Shown: positions 50,831 to 62,978 of the stretch, piece by piece | How the letters are laid out: each line of letters opens with the position of its first letter | Position numbering within the stretch: the stretch's first letter is position 1 | NCBI RefSeq assembly: GCF_014138435.1 | Contig: NZ_JACJIM010000003.1 | Coordinates: forward strand, 434,001 to 498,000 | Length of the DNA: 64,000 nucleotides | Origin: Methylobacterium fujisawaense | GTDB taxonomy: Bacteria > Pseudomonadota > Alphaproteobacteria > Rhizobiales > Beijerinckiaceae | Reading direction: 5' to 3' | The notes under the pieces: model-generated | Databases searched by the model: none | Told to the model about the DNA's origin: nothing | The model's input: only the letters and a program-made list of their open reading frames with translations | Made by a program: the position numbers and the translations under genes

Positions 50831-52063
50831 ATGCTGCAAGACGCCGCCGCGCATGCCCCCGAGACTCGGGCGCCCGAGCCCTGGGCCGAGCCCGTCGCGA
50901 CAGCTCTGCTGGTGCTCGCTGACGGCACCATCCTGGAGGGCTTCGGCATCGGTCAGACCGGCGTGGCCGACGGCGAGGTCTGCTTCAACACCGCGATGAC
51001 CGGCTACCAGGAGATCCTGACGGATCCCTCCTATGCCGGCCAGATCGTCACCTTCACCTTCCCGCATATCGGCAATGTCGGCACCAACGACGAGGATCTG
51101 GAGAGCCTGGAGGCGGCGCCGGCCTCGGGCGTGCGCGGCACGGTGATCGCCTCGGCGGTGACGAAGCCGTCGAACTGGCGCTCGTCGTCGCATCTCGACG
51201 GCTGGCTCAAGGCCCGTGGCATCGTCGGCATCACCGGCGTCGACACCCGGGCGCTCACCGCCCGCATCCGCGACCAGGGCATGCCGAACGCGGTGATCGC
51301 CAACGATCCCGAGGGCAAGTTCGACCACGAGGCCCTGAAGGCCCGGGCGGCGGCCCTCGCCCCCATGGAAGGGCTCGACCTCGTGCCGCCGGTGACCAGC
51401 CGCGCACCGTCTGAATGGTCGGAGACCGTGTGGGCGCTCGGCAACGGCTACGGCAAGCGCGCGCCCGGCGAGGGCCTCAAGGTCGTGGCCATCGATTACG
51501 GCGTGAAGCGCAACATCCTGCGCCTCCTCGCCCAGGCCGGTTGCGATGTCACCGTGGTTCCGGCCACCACCGCGGCGGAGGAAATCCTGGCGCTGAAGCC
51601 GGACGGCGTGTTCCTGTCGAACGGCCCCGGCGATCCGGCGGCGACCGGCGCCTATGCGGTCCCGGTGATTCGCAAGCTCCTGGACGCGAAGGTGCCGACC
51701 TTCGGCATCTGTCTCGGCCACCAGCTCATGGGCCTCGCCCTCGGCGGCCGAACCGTGAAGATGGGCCAGGGCCACCACGGCGCGAACCATCCGGTGAAGG
51801 ACAAGACCACCGGCAAGGTCGAGATCGTCTCGATGAACCACGGCTTCGCGGTCGATCCGAACAGCCTGCCGGAGACGGCCGTGGAAACCCACGTGTCGCT
51901 GTTCGACGGCTCGAATTGCGGCCTGACGCTCACCGACCGCCCGGCCTTCTCGGTGCAGCACCACCCGGAAGCCTCCCCGGGCCCGCGCGACAGCCACTAC
52001 CTGTTCGAGCGTTTCGTGACGCTGATGCGCTCCGGCACGCCGGAGACCGCCAAGGGCGCCTGA
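50831..52063 (+). CDS. carA: Carbamoyl phosphate synthase small subunit
   Basis: A 410-residue glutamine amidotransferase subunit. The catalytic Cys is in FGICLGHQLMGLALGG and the His/Glu in VQHHPEASPGP. It makes ammonia for CarB to form carbamoyl phosphate for arginine and pyrimidines. carB is not adjacent: a membrane protein and a reverse-strand pseudoazurin separate them by about 1.3 kb. The first 20 residues (HAPETRAPEPWAE) are extra compared with the core. Confidence 0.96.
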   Translation: MLQDAAAHAPETRAPEPWAEPVATALLVLADGTILEGFGIGQTGVADGEVCFNTAMTGYQEILTDPSYAGQIVTFTFPHIGNVGTNDEDLESLEAAPASGVRGTVIASAVTKPSNWRSSSHLDGWLKARGIVGITGVDTRALTARIRDQGMPNAVIANDPEGKFDHEALKARAAALAPMEGLDLVPPVTSRAPSEWSETVWALGNGYGKRAPGEGLKVVAIDYGVKRNILRLLAQAGCDVTVVPATTAAEEILALKPDGVFLSNGPGDPAATGAYAVPVIRKLLDAKVPTFGICLGHQLMGLALGGRTVKMGQGHHGANHPVKDKTTGKVEIVSMNHGFAVDPNSLPETAVETHVSLFDGSNCGLTLTDRPAFSVQHHPEASPGPRDSHYLFERFVTLMRSGTPETAKGA

Positions 52064-52225
52064 GACCGGATCCGAGCCCGCGTTGCTCCCGCGGCCCGAT
52101 CCCAATCGGGCCGCGGCGGGGCCATAAAATCCGCCAGATCGGGCAGCTTAAGAGAGCCCACGACGGCCCCTGAACGGCGGCGCATCCGCGCCCCGCGCAT
52201 TCGGCCCGTCGCAGGGGATTGCCGG

Positions 52226-52603
52226 ATGACCATCGACGAGGCGCGCGACGATTTCTCCCGCCTGCATCGCAGTTTCACGTTCCACCTTGGCGTCGCCGTG
52301 GGTCTGTCCTGGCTGACCGCCGTCTATGCCGCCTTCTACGCCCCCTGGGTGCGCAACATCCGAGCCCTCATCGATCCGACGGGCGGGCTCGACCGCGTCG
52401 AGAGCACGGTGTCCTACCTGTTCGCCTTGCCGGCGGTCCTCGCCCTCGCCTGGGTTTCTCTCTACTTCGGCCGCGAGGCGCTGCGCCGCGCGCAGACGCT
52501 CTCGAACGTCGCCGTCGAGTTCGCGGCCGCCGCCGTGGTGGCCTTCGGGGTTTTCTATCTCTCGATCGACCGGGCCGTCGCGGCGCTTCACGCCGGCCTC
52601 TGA
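52226..52603 (+). CDS. Hypothetical membrane protein, 125 aa
   Basis: A 125-residue protein with three predicted helices (GVAVGLSWLTAVYAAFYAPW, LFALPAVLALAWVSLYFG, FAAAAVVAFGVFYLS) and an acidic N-terminus MTIDEARDDFSRLHRS. No known family. It lies between carA and the pseudoazurin gene, on the carA strand. The start has only a weak ribosome site. Confidence 0.65.
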   Translation: MTIDEARDDFSRLHRSFTFHLGVAVGLSWLTAVYAAFYAPWVRNIRALIDPTGGLDRVESTVSYLFALPAVLALAWVSLYFGREALRRAQTLSNVAVEFAAAAVVAFGVFYLSIDRAVAALHAGL

Positions 52604-52638
52604 GTCGGGACGGGGCGGCCTGGCGCCACCCCGTTTGC

Positions 52639-53073
52639 CTACTCGACCTTCGCAAACAGCGGTTCGAAGCGCTTGGCGGCCAGCTTGTTCTGCGGGACCG
52701 CCTTGGCCGCCTCCAGATTGTCGGGCTTGTCGCCGACCTGGACCAGGCCGACCATGCCCATGATGTAGTGCGGCGAGCACTTGATGCCGTAGAGGCCGGG
52801 CTTGTCGAAGGTCACGGTCTCCTCCTTGCCGACCACCGTCTTGAACGGCGCTGCCCCCTCGGGTGCCATGCCCTTGATCAGCTCGGCATTGTGCCCCTTG
52901 TCGGCCGGCACGAACCGCACCGTGTCACCGGGCTGGATTTTCACGTAGGCCGGGTCGAAGACCATCATCCCGCCCGGACCGCTGTTCAGGGTCTTGATGG
53001 CGACTTCCGAAGCGTTCGCGCCCAGGATCGATCCGATCAGAAGCATTGCGGAAATAGGGGCTGGCCAGAGCAT
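52639..53073 (-). CDS. Pseudoazurin (type 1 copper protein)
   Basis: A 144-residue exported cupredoxin. The signal peptide is PAPISAMLLIGSILGANAS. Copper ligands follow the pseudoazurin order: His in GHNAEL, Cys in KCSPHYIMGM, then His and Met in the same loop. Pseudoazurins donate electrons to nitrite or nitrous oxide reductases or other periplasmic acceptors. ATG 53073 is chosen over the longer frame because the signal peptide starts there. It is inserted in reverse between carA and carB. Confidence 0.9.
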   Translation of the reverse strand: MLWPAPISAMLLIGSILGANASEVAIKTLNSGPGGMMVFDPAYVKIQPGDTVRFVPADKGHNAELIKGMAPEGAAPFKTVVGKEETVTFDKPGLYGIKCSPHYIMGMVGLVQVGDKPDNLEAAKAVPQNKLAAKRFEPLFAKVE

Positions 53074-53380
53074 CTTCGGTCTCGACTCGTTGTGGTATCG
53101 ATCGACGGATCGGCCGATCGATCGAGGCCTACAAATCGCTCCGGAACCCAGCAAGAAATCTTCCCGCGCGGGCGTTCATTTATAAGAGCTCCAATTCGGC
53201 CGACCGGCGTCGCATCCATGCGTCGAACGCACCGTGAGGATGCGCGGTTGTCCCGGCCTTCCAATGCGCCCGTGGCCCGTGTAAACGCGGGGCTCAACGA
53301 CAATCCCGCCACGCGCGTCCGGGAGCAGGGCTGAAGTCAGCCCTGCCCGATCGGGCGCGCTTGGCCCGACAAGGCCGCAG
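53074..53380. other. Intergenic region between pseudoazurin and carB
   Basis: This 307-base region carries both divergent promoters. It contains a run of repeated GATCG units (53099-53124, CGATCGACGG then GATCGGCCGATCGATCG), which pair with themselves and could bind a protein or be chance in GC-rich DNA. No gene is supported. Confidence 0.4.
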
Positions 53381-56854
<3,474 letters not shown>

Positions 56855-56883
56855 ACCTGAGGGTTCCGCTGACTTTATCTCGT

Positions 56884-56917
56884 GGCCCGGAGAGAGTGCT
56901 CCACTCTCGGCCGGGCC
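56884..56917. terminator. Strong hairpin between carB and greA
   Basis: GGCCCGG and CCGGGCC, with GAGAGTG and CACTCTC inside, form a 14-bp stem with a three-base loop and a small bulge, followed by TCTTCATTG. It stands 30 bases after the carB stop and 20 bases before the greA start, so it could end carB transcripts or be an attenuator. The U-run is weak, so termination is not certain. Confidence 0.5.
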
Positions 56918-56938
56918 TCTTCATTGTGGCGCGAGACG

Positions 56939-57421
56939 ATGACGATAGACAAGGTTCCGATCACGGTGCGCGGCTTCGCAGCCCTCGAAGAGGAGCTGAA
57001 GCACCGGCAGCAGGTGGAGCGTCAGCGCATCATCCAGGCGATCGCCGAGGCCCGTGCCCTGGGCGACCTGTCGGAAAATGCCGAATATCACGCCGCCAAG
57101 GAGGCGCAGTCCCATAACGAGGGACGCGTGATGGAGCTGGAGAGCATGATCGCGCGGGCCGAGATCATCGACGTCACCAAGCTCTCGGGCAACAAGATCA
57201 AGTTCGGCGCCACCGTGAAGCTCGTCGACGAGGACACGGAAGAGGAGAAGACCTACCAGATCGTCGGCGAGCCGGAAGCCGACGTGCGCTCCGGGCGCGT
57301 GTCGATCACGTCTCCGATCGCCCGCGCCCTGATCGGCAAGGGCGTCGGCGACACCGTCGAAGTCACCACCCCCGGTGGCGGCAAGTCCTACGAGGTCGTC
57401 GCCGTCCAGTACGGCGGCTGA
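56939..57421 (+). CDS. greA: Transcription elongation factor GreA
   Basis: A 160-residue factor that rescues backtracked RNA polymerase. The N-terminal coiled coil has [17 protein letters not shown] and the acidic-tip [17 protein letters not shown]; the C-terminal FKBP-like domain has [20 protein letters not shown] 56939 matches the usual family start. It is followed at three bases' distance by a small exported protein gene. Confidence 0.96.
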   Translation: MTIDKVPITVRGFAALEEELKHRQQVERQRIIQAIAEARALGDLSENAEYHAAKEAQSHNEGRVMELESMIARAEIIDVTKLSGNKIKFGATVKLVDEDTEEEKTYQIVGEPEADVRSGRVSITSPIARALIGKGVGDTVEVTTPGGGKSYEVVAVQYGG

Positions 57422-57424
57422 GGC

Positions 57425-57925
57425 ATGCGCCCGCGTTCCTGGGGCTGGCTTGCCGGCCTGATTCTCGGTGTCGTCGCGGGATCCGCGGCGGCAGGCGATT
57501 TTCCCGCCACCGCCGTCTTCTCCGACATCCGGGTCGATGTGCGGCCGCTCGTGGACAAGGGCGCAGGCCTGCAGGCCGAGGCGCTAGCTTCCGATCTCAC
57601 ATCGGCCCTGCGGAAGAATTTCGCCGGTCGCATCGGCGGCCGCGGGCCGCGCCTCGTCGTGGTCGTCACCAGTCTGTCGCTGCGCCCCTATGTCGGCAGT
57701 GGCGACCGGCCCGGCTTCGGCAGCAATTTCCAGACCGACTACATGGAGGGCGAAGCCCTGCTGGTCGGGCCCAAGGGCCAAGTGCTGGGACGCTATCCGC
57801 AGATGACCGCGACGCCGTCCAGCTACGGGGGCGCGTGGTACGATCCGCAATTCGAGCAACGCCGGCTGGCCGCGATCGCCGACATTTATGCCCAGTGGCT
57901 CGCCCGCGACCTGCCGCGGGATTAG
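57425..57925 (+). CDS. Hypothetical exported protein
   Basis: A 166-residue protein. WGWLAGLILGVVAGSAAAG is a signal peptide. The mature part (FSDIRVDVRPLVDKGAG, RGPRLVVVVTSLSLRPYVG, YPQMTATPSSYGGAWYDP) has alternating strands and no recognised family. It starts three bases after the greA stop, so it is probably translationally coupled. Envelope location is inferred. Confidence 0.7.
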   Translation: MRPRSWGWLAGLILGVVAGSAAAGDFPATAVFSDIRVDVRPLVDKGAGLQAEALASDLTSALRKNFAGRIGGRGPRLVVVVTSLSLRPYVGSGDRPGFGSNFQTDYMEGEALLVGPKGQVLGRYPQMTATPSSYGGAWYDPQFEQRRLAAIADIYAQWLARDLPRD

Positions 57926-57976
57926 AGAAGGGCCGTCCGCCCCGGCCCGCGGCGTAGGGCGTTTCCGGTGAGGAGC

Positions 57977-59026
57977 ATGGCAAGCATCGACGTGACGGAG
58001 TCGCAGACCGCGCCGCTCAGCCGCTTGGACTCGCGGCCCGGGCGCCTGCCTGAACTCGCCCGCGCTCGCGCCTGGATCGTCACCGACGGCAAGGCCGGCG
58101 ACGAGAACCAGTGCGTCGGCATCGCCGAGACCCTGGGGCTCGCCTTCGAGACCCGTAAGGTGCCCGCCTCCGGACCGTTTGGGTGGATGGCACCGTGGGG
58201 GCCGATCGACCCCCGCGAGGGCCCGCGCCGGCGCGCCGGCGCCCTGTCGGGCCCCTACCCCGACATCCTGATCGCGTCCGGGCGCCGGTCCGTGCCCTAC
58301 TTGCGGGCGGTGCGCCGCGCTACGGGCGGCCGGACCTTCACGGCCTTCCTGAAGGATCCGCGGATGGGCGCGGACAGCGCCGACTTCATCTGGGTGCCGG
58401 ATTACGACGACCTGCGCGGCCCGAACGTCTTCACGACCCTCACGGCTCCGCATCTCGTCACGGCCGCGCGACTGGCCGCCGCCCGGGCCCACCCGGATCC
58501 GCGCCTCGCGCGCCTCGACGGCCCGCGGGTGGCGGTCCTGGTCGGCGGCGACAGCCGGCATCTGAGCTACCGCAAGACCGACATGGTCCGTCTCGTGGAG
58601 GATCTGCGCGGGCTGGCGGCGCAGGGCTGCCGGCTCATGGTGACGATATCCCGCCGGACGCCCAACCCGCTCCGCGAAGCCGTGAAGGCCCTTGCGGCAG
58701 AGACCGGCGGCTTCCTCTGGGACGGGTCCGGCGACAATCCCTACGTCGCCATGCTGGCGCTCGCCGAGGCGATCGTGGTCACCTCCGACTCGGCCAACAT
58801 GGTCAGCGAAGCGGTGGCGACCGGCGCGCCGGTCCTGCTGTTCGACCTGCCGCGCACCTATATTCGGCATCGGCGGATGTTCGCCGGGCTTGCCATCGCC
58901 GGAGCGCTGCGGCCGTTCACCGGTCAGTTGGCGGAGCTGACGTACAAGCCGATCGACGCGACGCCGGTGATCGCTCAGGCGCTCGCCGACGTGTATGCCG
59001 CACGACGCGCGGCCGGACCGGCCTGA
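57977..59026 (+). CDS. ELM1 family protein
   Basis: A 349-residue protein related to plant ELM1 and bacterial DUF1022. ARAWIVTDGKAGDENQCVGIAE, split, and LGPYPDILIASGRRS-like GPYPDILIASGRRSVPYL are N-terminal blocks; AVLVGGDSRHLSY and LWDGSGDNPYVAMLALAEAI plus VTSDSANMVSEAVATGAPV, in pieces, are the GT-B-like second half. The reaction is unknown. ATG 57977 with GGTGAGGAG upstream is chosen over a GTG three codons earlier. It precedes the degraded trxB fragment by 14 bases. Confidence 0.82.
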   Translation: MASIDVTESQTAPLSRLDSRPGRLPELARARAWIVTDGKAGDENQCVGIAETLGLAFETRKVPASGPFGWMAPWGPIDPREGPRRRAGALSGPYPDILIASGRRSVPYLRAVRRATGGRTFTAFLKDPRMGADSADFIWVPDYDDLRGPNVFTTLTAPHLVTAARLAAARAHPDPRLARLDGPRVAVLVGGDSRHLSYRKTDMVRLVEDLRGLAAQGCRLMVTISRRTPNPLREAVKALAAETGGFLWDGSGDNPYVAMLALAEAIVVTSDSANMVSEAVATGAPVLLFDLPRTYIRHRRMFAGLAIAGALRPFTGQLAELTYKPIDATPVIAQALADVYAARRAAGPA

Positions 59027-59040
59027 GGAGGCCGAAACAG

Positions 59041-59355
59041 ATGGCCCACACGTACGCCAAACGCGTGATCGTCGGCTCCGGGCACGCCGCCGGCACGGTG
59101 GGCTTCTGTGCCGCCCGGCCCGACATGAAGCCCATCCCCGCGCTGCCCATTCAGCCGGCCACGGCGATCGGCGACGGGTCTTTGCCCATGTGCCACGGTG
59201 GCTCCCGGAGCGAGACGCCCGGCACCGCCGGGACCGAGATCCCGAACGTGCTCGCGACGATTTCCGAACCGCTGGCGTCCCGGATGTGTGTGGATCCTAA
59301 CACCTGCCCGGCGAACGACGACCGTCCGCGGCCCGTGCTTGAAGCTGCGGCGTAG
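59041..59355 (+). pseudogene. Degraded N-terminal fragment of a second trxB
   Basis: A 104-residue open frame whose first part, AKRVIVGSGHAAGTVGF then CAARPDMKPIPALPIQPA, parallels the start of the intact gene 360 bases on (TKVLIIGAGPAGYTAG; YAARANMKPILVTGIQPG). The tail, PGTAGTEIPNVLATISEPLA, again resembles the TrxB stretch GTRILSDTIVSVDLS after a deletion of about 35 residues. The FAD motif is broken (GAGPAG became GSGHAA) and the CxxC is gone. It directly follows the ELM1 gene, where trxB would be expected. An intact frame is kept by chance or by selection for something else. Confidence 0.7.
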
Positions 59356-59401
59356 AGCACATTCAAGACATCTCCGCTCCCTCGCTACGTCCAGGCTCGC
59401 C

Positions 59402-60406
59402 ATGACCACTCACAAGACGAAGGTCCTCATCATCGGGGCCGGACCGGCCGGCTACACCGCGGGCATCTACGCCGCCCGGGCCAACATGAAGCCCATCCTC
59501 GTGACGGGCATCCAGCCCGGCGGCCAGCTGACGATCACCGCGGACGTGGAGAATTATCCGGGCTTCGCGACCGCCGTTCAGGGGCCCGACCTGATGGAGC
59601 AGATGCGCCTGCAGGCCGAGCACGTCGGTACCCGGATCCTCTCCGACACCATCGTGTCGGTCGACTTGTCTCAGCGCCCCTTCGTGGCCCAGGGGGATGG
59701 CGGCGACACCTACGTCGCCGATACCCTGATCGCCGCCACGGGCGCCCAGGCCCGCTGGCTCGGCCTGCCCTCCGAGATCGAGTTCAACGGGGCAGGCGTG
59801 TCTGCCTGCGCGACGTGTGACGGCTTCTTCTATCGCGGCAAGGAGGTCGTCGTGATCGGCGGCGGCAACACCGCCGTCGAGGAAGCCCTGTACCTCGCCA
59901 ACCTGGCCTCGAAGGTCACCGTCATCCACAGGCGCGACCGCTTCAGGGCGGAGCCGATCCTGCAGGATCGGCTGTTCGCCCATCCGAAGATCGCGGTCAT
60001 CTGGAACCATGTGGTCGAGGAGGTCCTCGGCCGAAGGGAGCCGGTGAAGGCCGTCACCGGCGTGCGGTTGCGCGACACCGGCAGCGGCGCCACGCGGGAC
60101 GTGCCTGCAGACGGCCTTTTCGTCGCCATCGGTCACGACCCGGCGACGAAGCTCTTCGCTGGCCAACTCGAACTGCTGGAGGGCGGCTACATCAAGATCG
60201 TGCCGGGCACGACGCGGACCAGCGTCGAGGGCGTCTACGCCGCCGGCGATTGCGCCGAGTTCGTCTACCGGCAGGCGGTGGTCGCCGCCGGCATGGGCTG
60301 CATGGCGGCACTCGAGGCGGAGAAATTCCTCGCCGAGCACTCCCCGGACCCGAAGGTCAGGACCGAGGAGTTGCAGGAGCCGGAGATGATCGGCGCCTAC
60401 GACTAG
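59402..60406 (+). CDS. trxB: Thioredoxin reductase
   Basis: A 334-residue flavoenzyme passing electrons from NADPH to thioredoxin. The FAD fold is LIIGAGPAGYTAGIYAAR, the redox pair is CATC (SACATCDGFFYRG), the NADPH fold VVIGGGNTAVEEALYL, and GVYAAGDCAE plus VVAAGMGCMAALEAEKFL close the FAD site. The ATG at 59402 fits the family start. It lies between two decayed pieces of a second trxB copy. Confidence 0.96.
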   Translation: MTTHKTKVLIIGAGPAGYTAGIYAARANMKPILVTGIQPGGQLTITADVENYPGFATAVQGPDLMEQMRLQAEHVGTRILSDTIVSVDLSQRPFVAQGDGGDTYVADTLIAATGAQARWLGLPSEIEFNGAGVSACATCDGFFYRGKEVVVIGGGNTAVEEALYLANLASKVTVIHRRDRFRAEPILQDRLFAHPKIAVIWNHVVEEVLGRREPVKAVTGVRLRDTGSGATRDVPADGLFVAIGHDPATKLFAGQLELLEGGYIKIVPGTTRTSVEGVYAAGDCAEFVYRQAVVAAGMGCMAALEAEKFLAEHSPDPKVRTEELQEPEMIGAYD

Positions 60407-61035
60407 GCGAGCGGACGCGCGCCCTGCATCCAGCGCCGCACTGACGTGGCGGCGCCGGGCTTCGACGCGCTGGAGGTCACGACCCTGGCGCGCGCATGGC
60501 CCGGCGGCCCTATCCTCTGGCTCAGGCCCCAGGGTACTAGCCCGTCCTTTCTTGCTTGGAGCGGCCTCAAAACGCTCCTCGGCTCCGCGCAAGCCGACCT
60601 TTACGGCTCGGTGCGTTCCCGGAACGGCGTGCTTCGCCTCCACGACACCGACAGGTCCCCGAGGACCGAACTTGGGCGGAGGCGGTCAGCCCGCTTCGGC
60701 CGTCGGGTGTGGGTAAGCGGACGTTCTGCGGGCGTCGGAAGAAGGTCTCGAAGCGATCCGAGGCCGCTCGCCCAGATCGCCAACCTGGAGATCCGCAATG
60801 CGGACGCGGTGCTCGAGACCGACATCCGCGTGCCGGGTGAAGTCCCCGACGGCAAGCCTCCGCCGGACATCCACGCGCCGATCGTCCCCGAACGCACCGC
60901 GATCGAGGCGAAACGTTCGCCAGCTATTGCATAGCTAGCGCCCGCGCTGGGGCAGAGAACGCGACAGCCGATCCCTTCAAAAATGATACTAAACATCTAA
61001 ATTGATCACGGTCGCGGCGCACTGAGGATCCGGGG
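60407..61035. other. Gap between trxB and tetR, only doubtful coding
   Basis: About 630 bases. A forward frame (60446-60934, 162 codons from GTG) crosses most of it but has no ribosome site; only its last 55 codons (QIANLEIRNADAVLETDI, then PDIHAPIVPERTA) have protein-like composition and match nothing I know. The last 60 bases turn AT-rich (AAAAATGATACTAAACATC), a likely tetR promoter and operator area. Confidence 0.4.
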
Positions 61036-61623
61036 ATGCCGAGAGTTTCGCAGGAGCAGGCCAAACTCAACCGCCAGCGTGTGGTCGAGGTCGCAGCGAC
61101 GCTGTTTCGTGAGCGGGGGCTCCATGGCGTCGGCGTCGCCGATATCATGGGTGCCGCGGGGCTCACCCATGGCGGCTTCTATGGCCAATTCGCCAACAAG
61201 GACGCGCTGGCGGCTGAAGCCTTCGAGACCGCGCTGACCGACAATGGGCGGGGACAGTTGGACAGCCTCGTGTCCAACTATCTGTCGATCGCCCATGTGC
61301 GCGCCCCCGGGATGGGCTGTCCCGTCGCCGCGCTCGCCAACGACGTCGCACGGGAAGCCCCGGACAGCCCGGTCCGATCCCGCTTCACGCGAGGCGTGCG
61401 CGGGATGGTGGACCTGATGGCGGCCCTCGTGCCCAAGACGCCGAAACAGAAGAGGCGGCAGCGTGCGCTGTCCTCGCTCGCGACGCTGGTCGGTGCCGTA
61501 GTCCTGGCCCGCGCGGTCGACGATGAAGCGCTGGCCGAGGAGATACTCGGAGCGGCTCGCGCCTCGCTGGGTGCCGAAGCGCCCGAACGCGATACGCCGG
61601 CGGGACCCTCCAACAGCGGATAG
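61036..61623 (+). CDS. TetR/AcrR family regulator
   Basis: A 195-residue repressor. The N-terminal helix-turn-helix is RQRVVEVAATLFRERGLHGV then VADIMGAAGLTHGGFYGQFANKDAL in pieces, the classical TetR fold. The C-terminal ligand domain (HVRAPGMGCPVAALANDVA) resembles the branch ending in GCPV.A. found in many SDR- or oxidoreductase-linked regulators. It is followed after 110 bases by an SDR gene, with a 24-bp palindrome between. It probably controls that gene. Confidence 0.87.
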   Translation: MPRVSQEQAKLNRQRVVEVAATLFRERGLHGVGVADIMGAAGLTHGGFYGQFANKDALAAEAFETALTDNGRGQLDSLVSNYLSIAHVRAPGMGCPVAALANDVAREAPDSPVRSRFTRGVRGMVDLMAALVPKTPKQKRRQRALSSLATLVGAVVLARAVDDEALAEEILGAARASLGAEAPERDTPAGPSNSG

Positions 61624-61666
61624 GGGCACGCCTCCGCGGCGACAGGGCACGCTTTCCCCTTGCCAT

Positions 61667-61690
61667 TATAAATTATGATCATAATTTATA
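61667..61690. promoter_or_regulatory. Perfect 24-bp palindrome, likely TetR operator
   Basis: Half-site TATAAATTATGA is followed directly by its exact reverse complement, TCATAATTTATA, centred on GATC. AT-rich in a GC-rich setting, it lies 43 bases after the tetR stop and 43 bases before the SDR start. Size and position fit an operator bound by the TetR dimer(s), controlling the SDR gene. That the adjacent TetR is the binder is inference. Confidence 0.65.
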
Positions 61691-61733
61691 TGGGGAGCGG
61701 TTGCGATGCAGGCCGCGTCGGTAGGAGACCACC

Positions 61734-62549
61734 GTGCAGCAGAGCGAAACCAGGATCGCGGTCGTGACAGGGGCCGCTTCGGGTATCGGCCTCGAGACAG
61801 CGAGAGCTTTGAAGGCCGCGGGCTACCGGGTGTTCGGCACCAGTCGAACGGTGGACCGTGTCGTGGAAGGCGGCATCACGATGCTGCCCTGCGACATCAC
61901 CTCGGACGCTTCGGTCGCGGGTGCTGTCGAGGCGATCTTCGCCCGGACGGGGCGGATCGATGTGCTGGTCAACAACGCCGGCTTCGGCATCAGCGGCGGC
62001 GCGGAGGAATCCACCACCGCGCAGGCTCAGGCCCTGTTCGACGTCAATCTGTTCGGCGCCATCCGCATGACCCGCGCGGTCCTGCCCCTGATGCGGGCAA
62101 GCGGTGGCGGTCGCATCGTCAACATCAGCTCGGCCTTCGGGCTCGTCCCGGCCCCGTACATGGCGCTCTACGCCGCGAGCAAGCATGCGCTCGAAGGCTA
62201 TTCCGAATCCCTCGACCACGAGGTCAGGACCCAGGGCATCCGGGTCGTCCTCGTCGAGCCCGCCTATACCCGCACGGCCTTCGACCGGAACCTCGTCACG
62301 CCGGATGCGCCGCTCGCCGTCTACGACGCCGCGCGCGCCGGCCAGGAGCGGCTGATGCGCGACGTCATGGTGGTTGCCGACGCGCCGGGGATCGTGGCCG
62401 AGAGGGTCGTGACGGCGGCGACCGTGGCGGTACCGAAGAGCCGGTACACCGCCGGCAAGATGGCCCGGCGGGTCAGCCTGCTGCGTCGTTTCGTGCCCGC
62501 TAGCGCCTTCGATAAAAGCTTCCGCAAGCAGATGCGGCTCCCGCAATGA
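61734..62549 (+). CDS. Short-chain dehydrogenase/reductase
   Basis: A 271-residue classical SDR. TGAASGIG is at residues 12-19, NNAGFGI at about 80, and the active site has Ser near 133 (NISSAFG) and Tyr146/Lys150 (YAASK). The dipeptide after the second strand (TSR) suggests NADP. It starts at GTG 61734, five bases after GGAG. The preceding TetR gene and palindrome suggest it is induced by a small ligand. Substrate unknown. Confidence 0.86.
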   Translation: MQQSETRIAVVTGAASGIGLETARALKAAGYRVFGTSRTVDRVVEGGITMLPCDITSDASVAGAVEAIFARTGRIDVLVNNAGFGISGGAEESTTAQAQALFDVNLFGAIRMTRAVLPLMRASGGGRIVNISSAFGLVPAPYMALYAASKHALEGYSESLDHEVRTQGIRVVLVEPAYTRTAFDRNLVTPDAPLAVYDAARAGQERLMRDVMVVADAPGIVAERVVTAATVAVPKSRYTAGKMARRVSLLRRFVPASAFDKSFRKQMRLPQ

Positions 62550-62574
62550 CAGGGAGAGCACCTCCGCTCGGACG

Positions 62575-62690
62575 GCAGCGCGCGGTGCCGCCGGACAGAG
62601 CGGGCGAGACGGCGTTCTTCGCCGCCGGCATGGGCTGACGGGCGGCGTTGGAGACCGAGACTTCTCTCGCCAGCCGCACGATCGGCGAGA
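62575..62690 (+). pseudogene. Decayed C-terminal fragment of trxB
   Basis: The forward reading GETAFFAAGMG, a stop, then RAALETETSLAS matches the end of the intact TrxB (RQAVVAAGMGCMAALEAEKFLAE). At DNA level GCCGCCGGCATGGGCTG is shared exactly (62620-62636 against the copy near 60283). No start, several changes and an in-frame TGA make it dead. It stands directly before the LysR gene, where trxB would be expected in the ancestral order. Confidence 0.7.
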
Positions 62691-62978
62691 GCCCGGTTCA
62701 GGCCGGCGCAGCGGAATGCCGGCGGCACCGGCCGCGGCGCTTCGCCCGCAGCGCCCACCATTTCAACAACTTCCCGCCTTCACCGCTTGCGTCGCATCAT
62801 GCGCTGTGTGCATAGGAGTGCTGACTGCGCCGGGATGCACCGATTGCATGCCCGCGCGGTGCCGCGAGCGGTCATCCGCCCTCGGCGCCGCGCAGTTCGC
62901 CCGGTGATCTGCCCGCCGCCTCGTGCCCATCCTGACCCGGGCGCGACCCGCGGGCGCGCGCTGGTAGGGGTTCTTGCC

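Noticed and set aside
53095..53130. GATCG-rich run as a CRISPR or iteron array
   Set aside because: It is only about 26 bases with no spacers and no replication gene nearby.
60446..60934. 162-codon forward frame after trxB
   Set aside because: No ribosome site, no recognisable domain, and only the last third has protein-like composition; kept as a gap note only.
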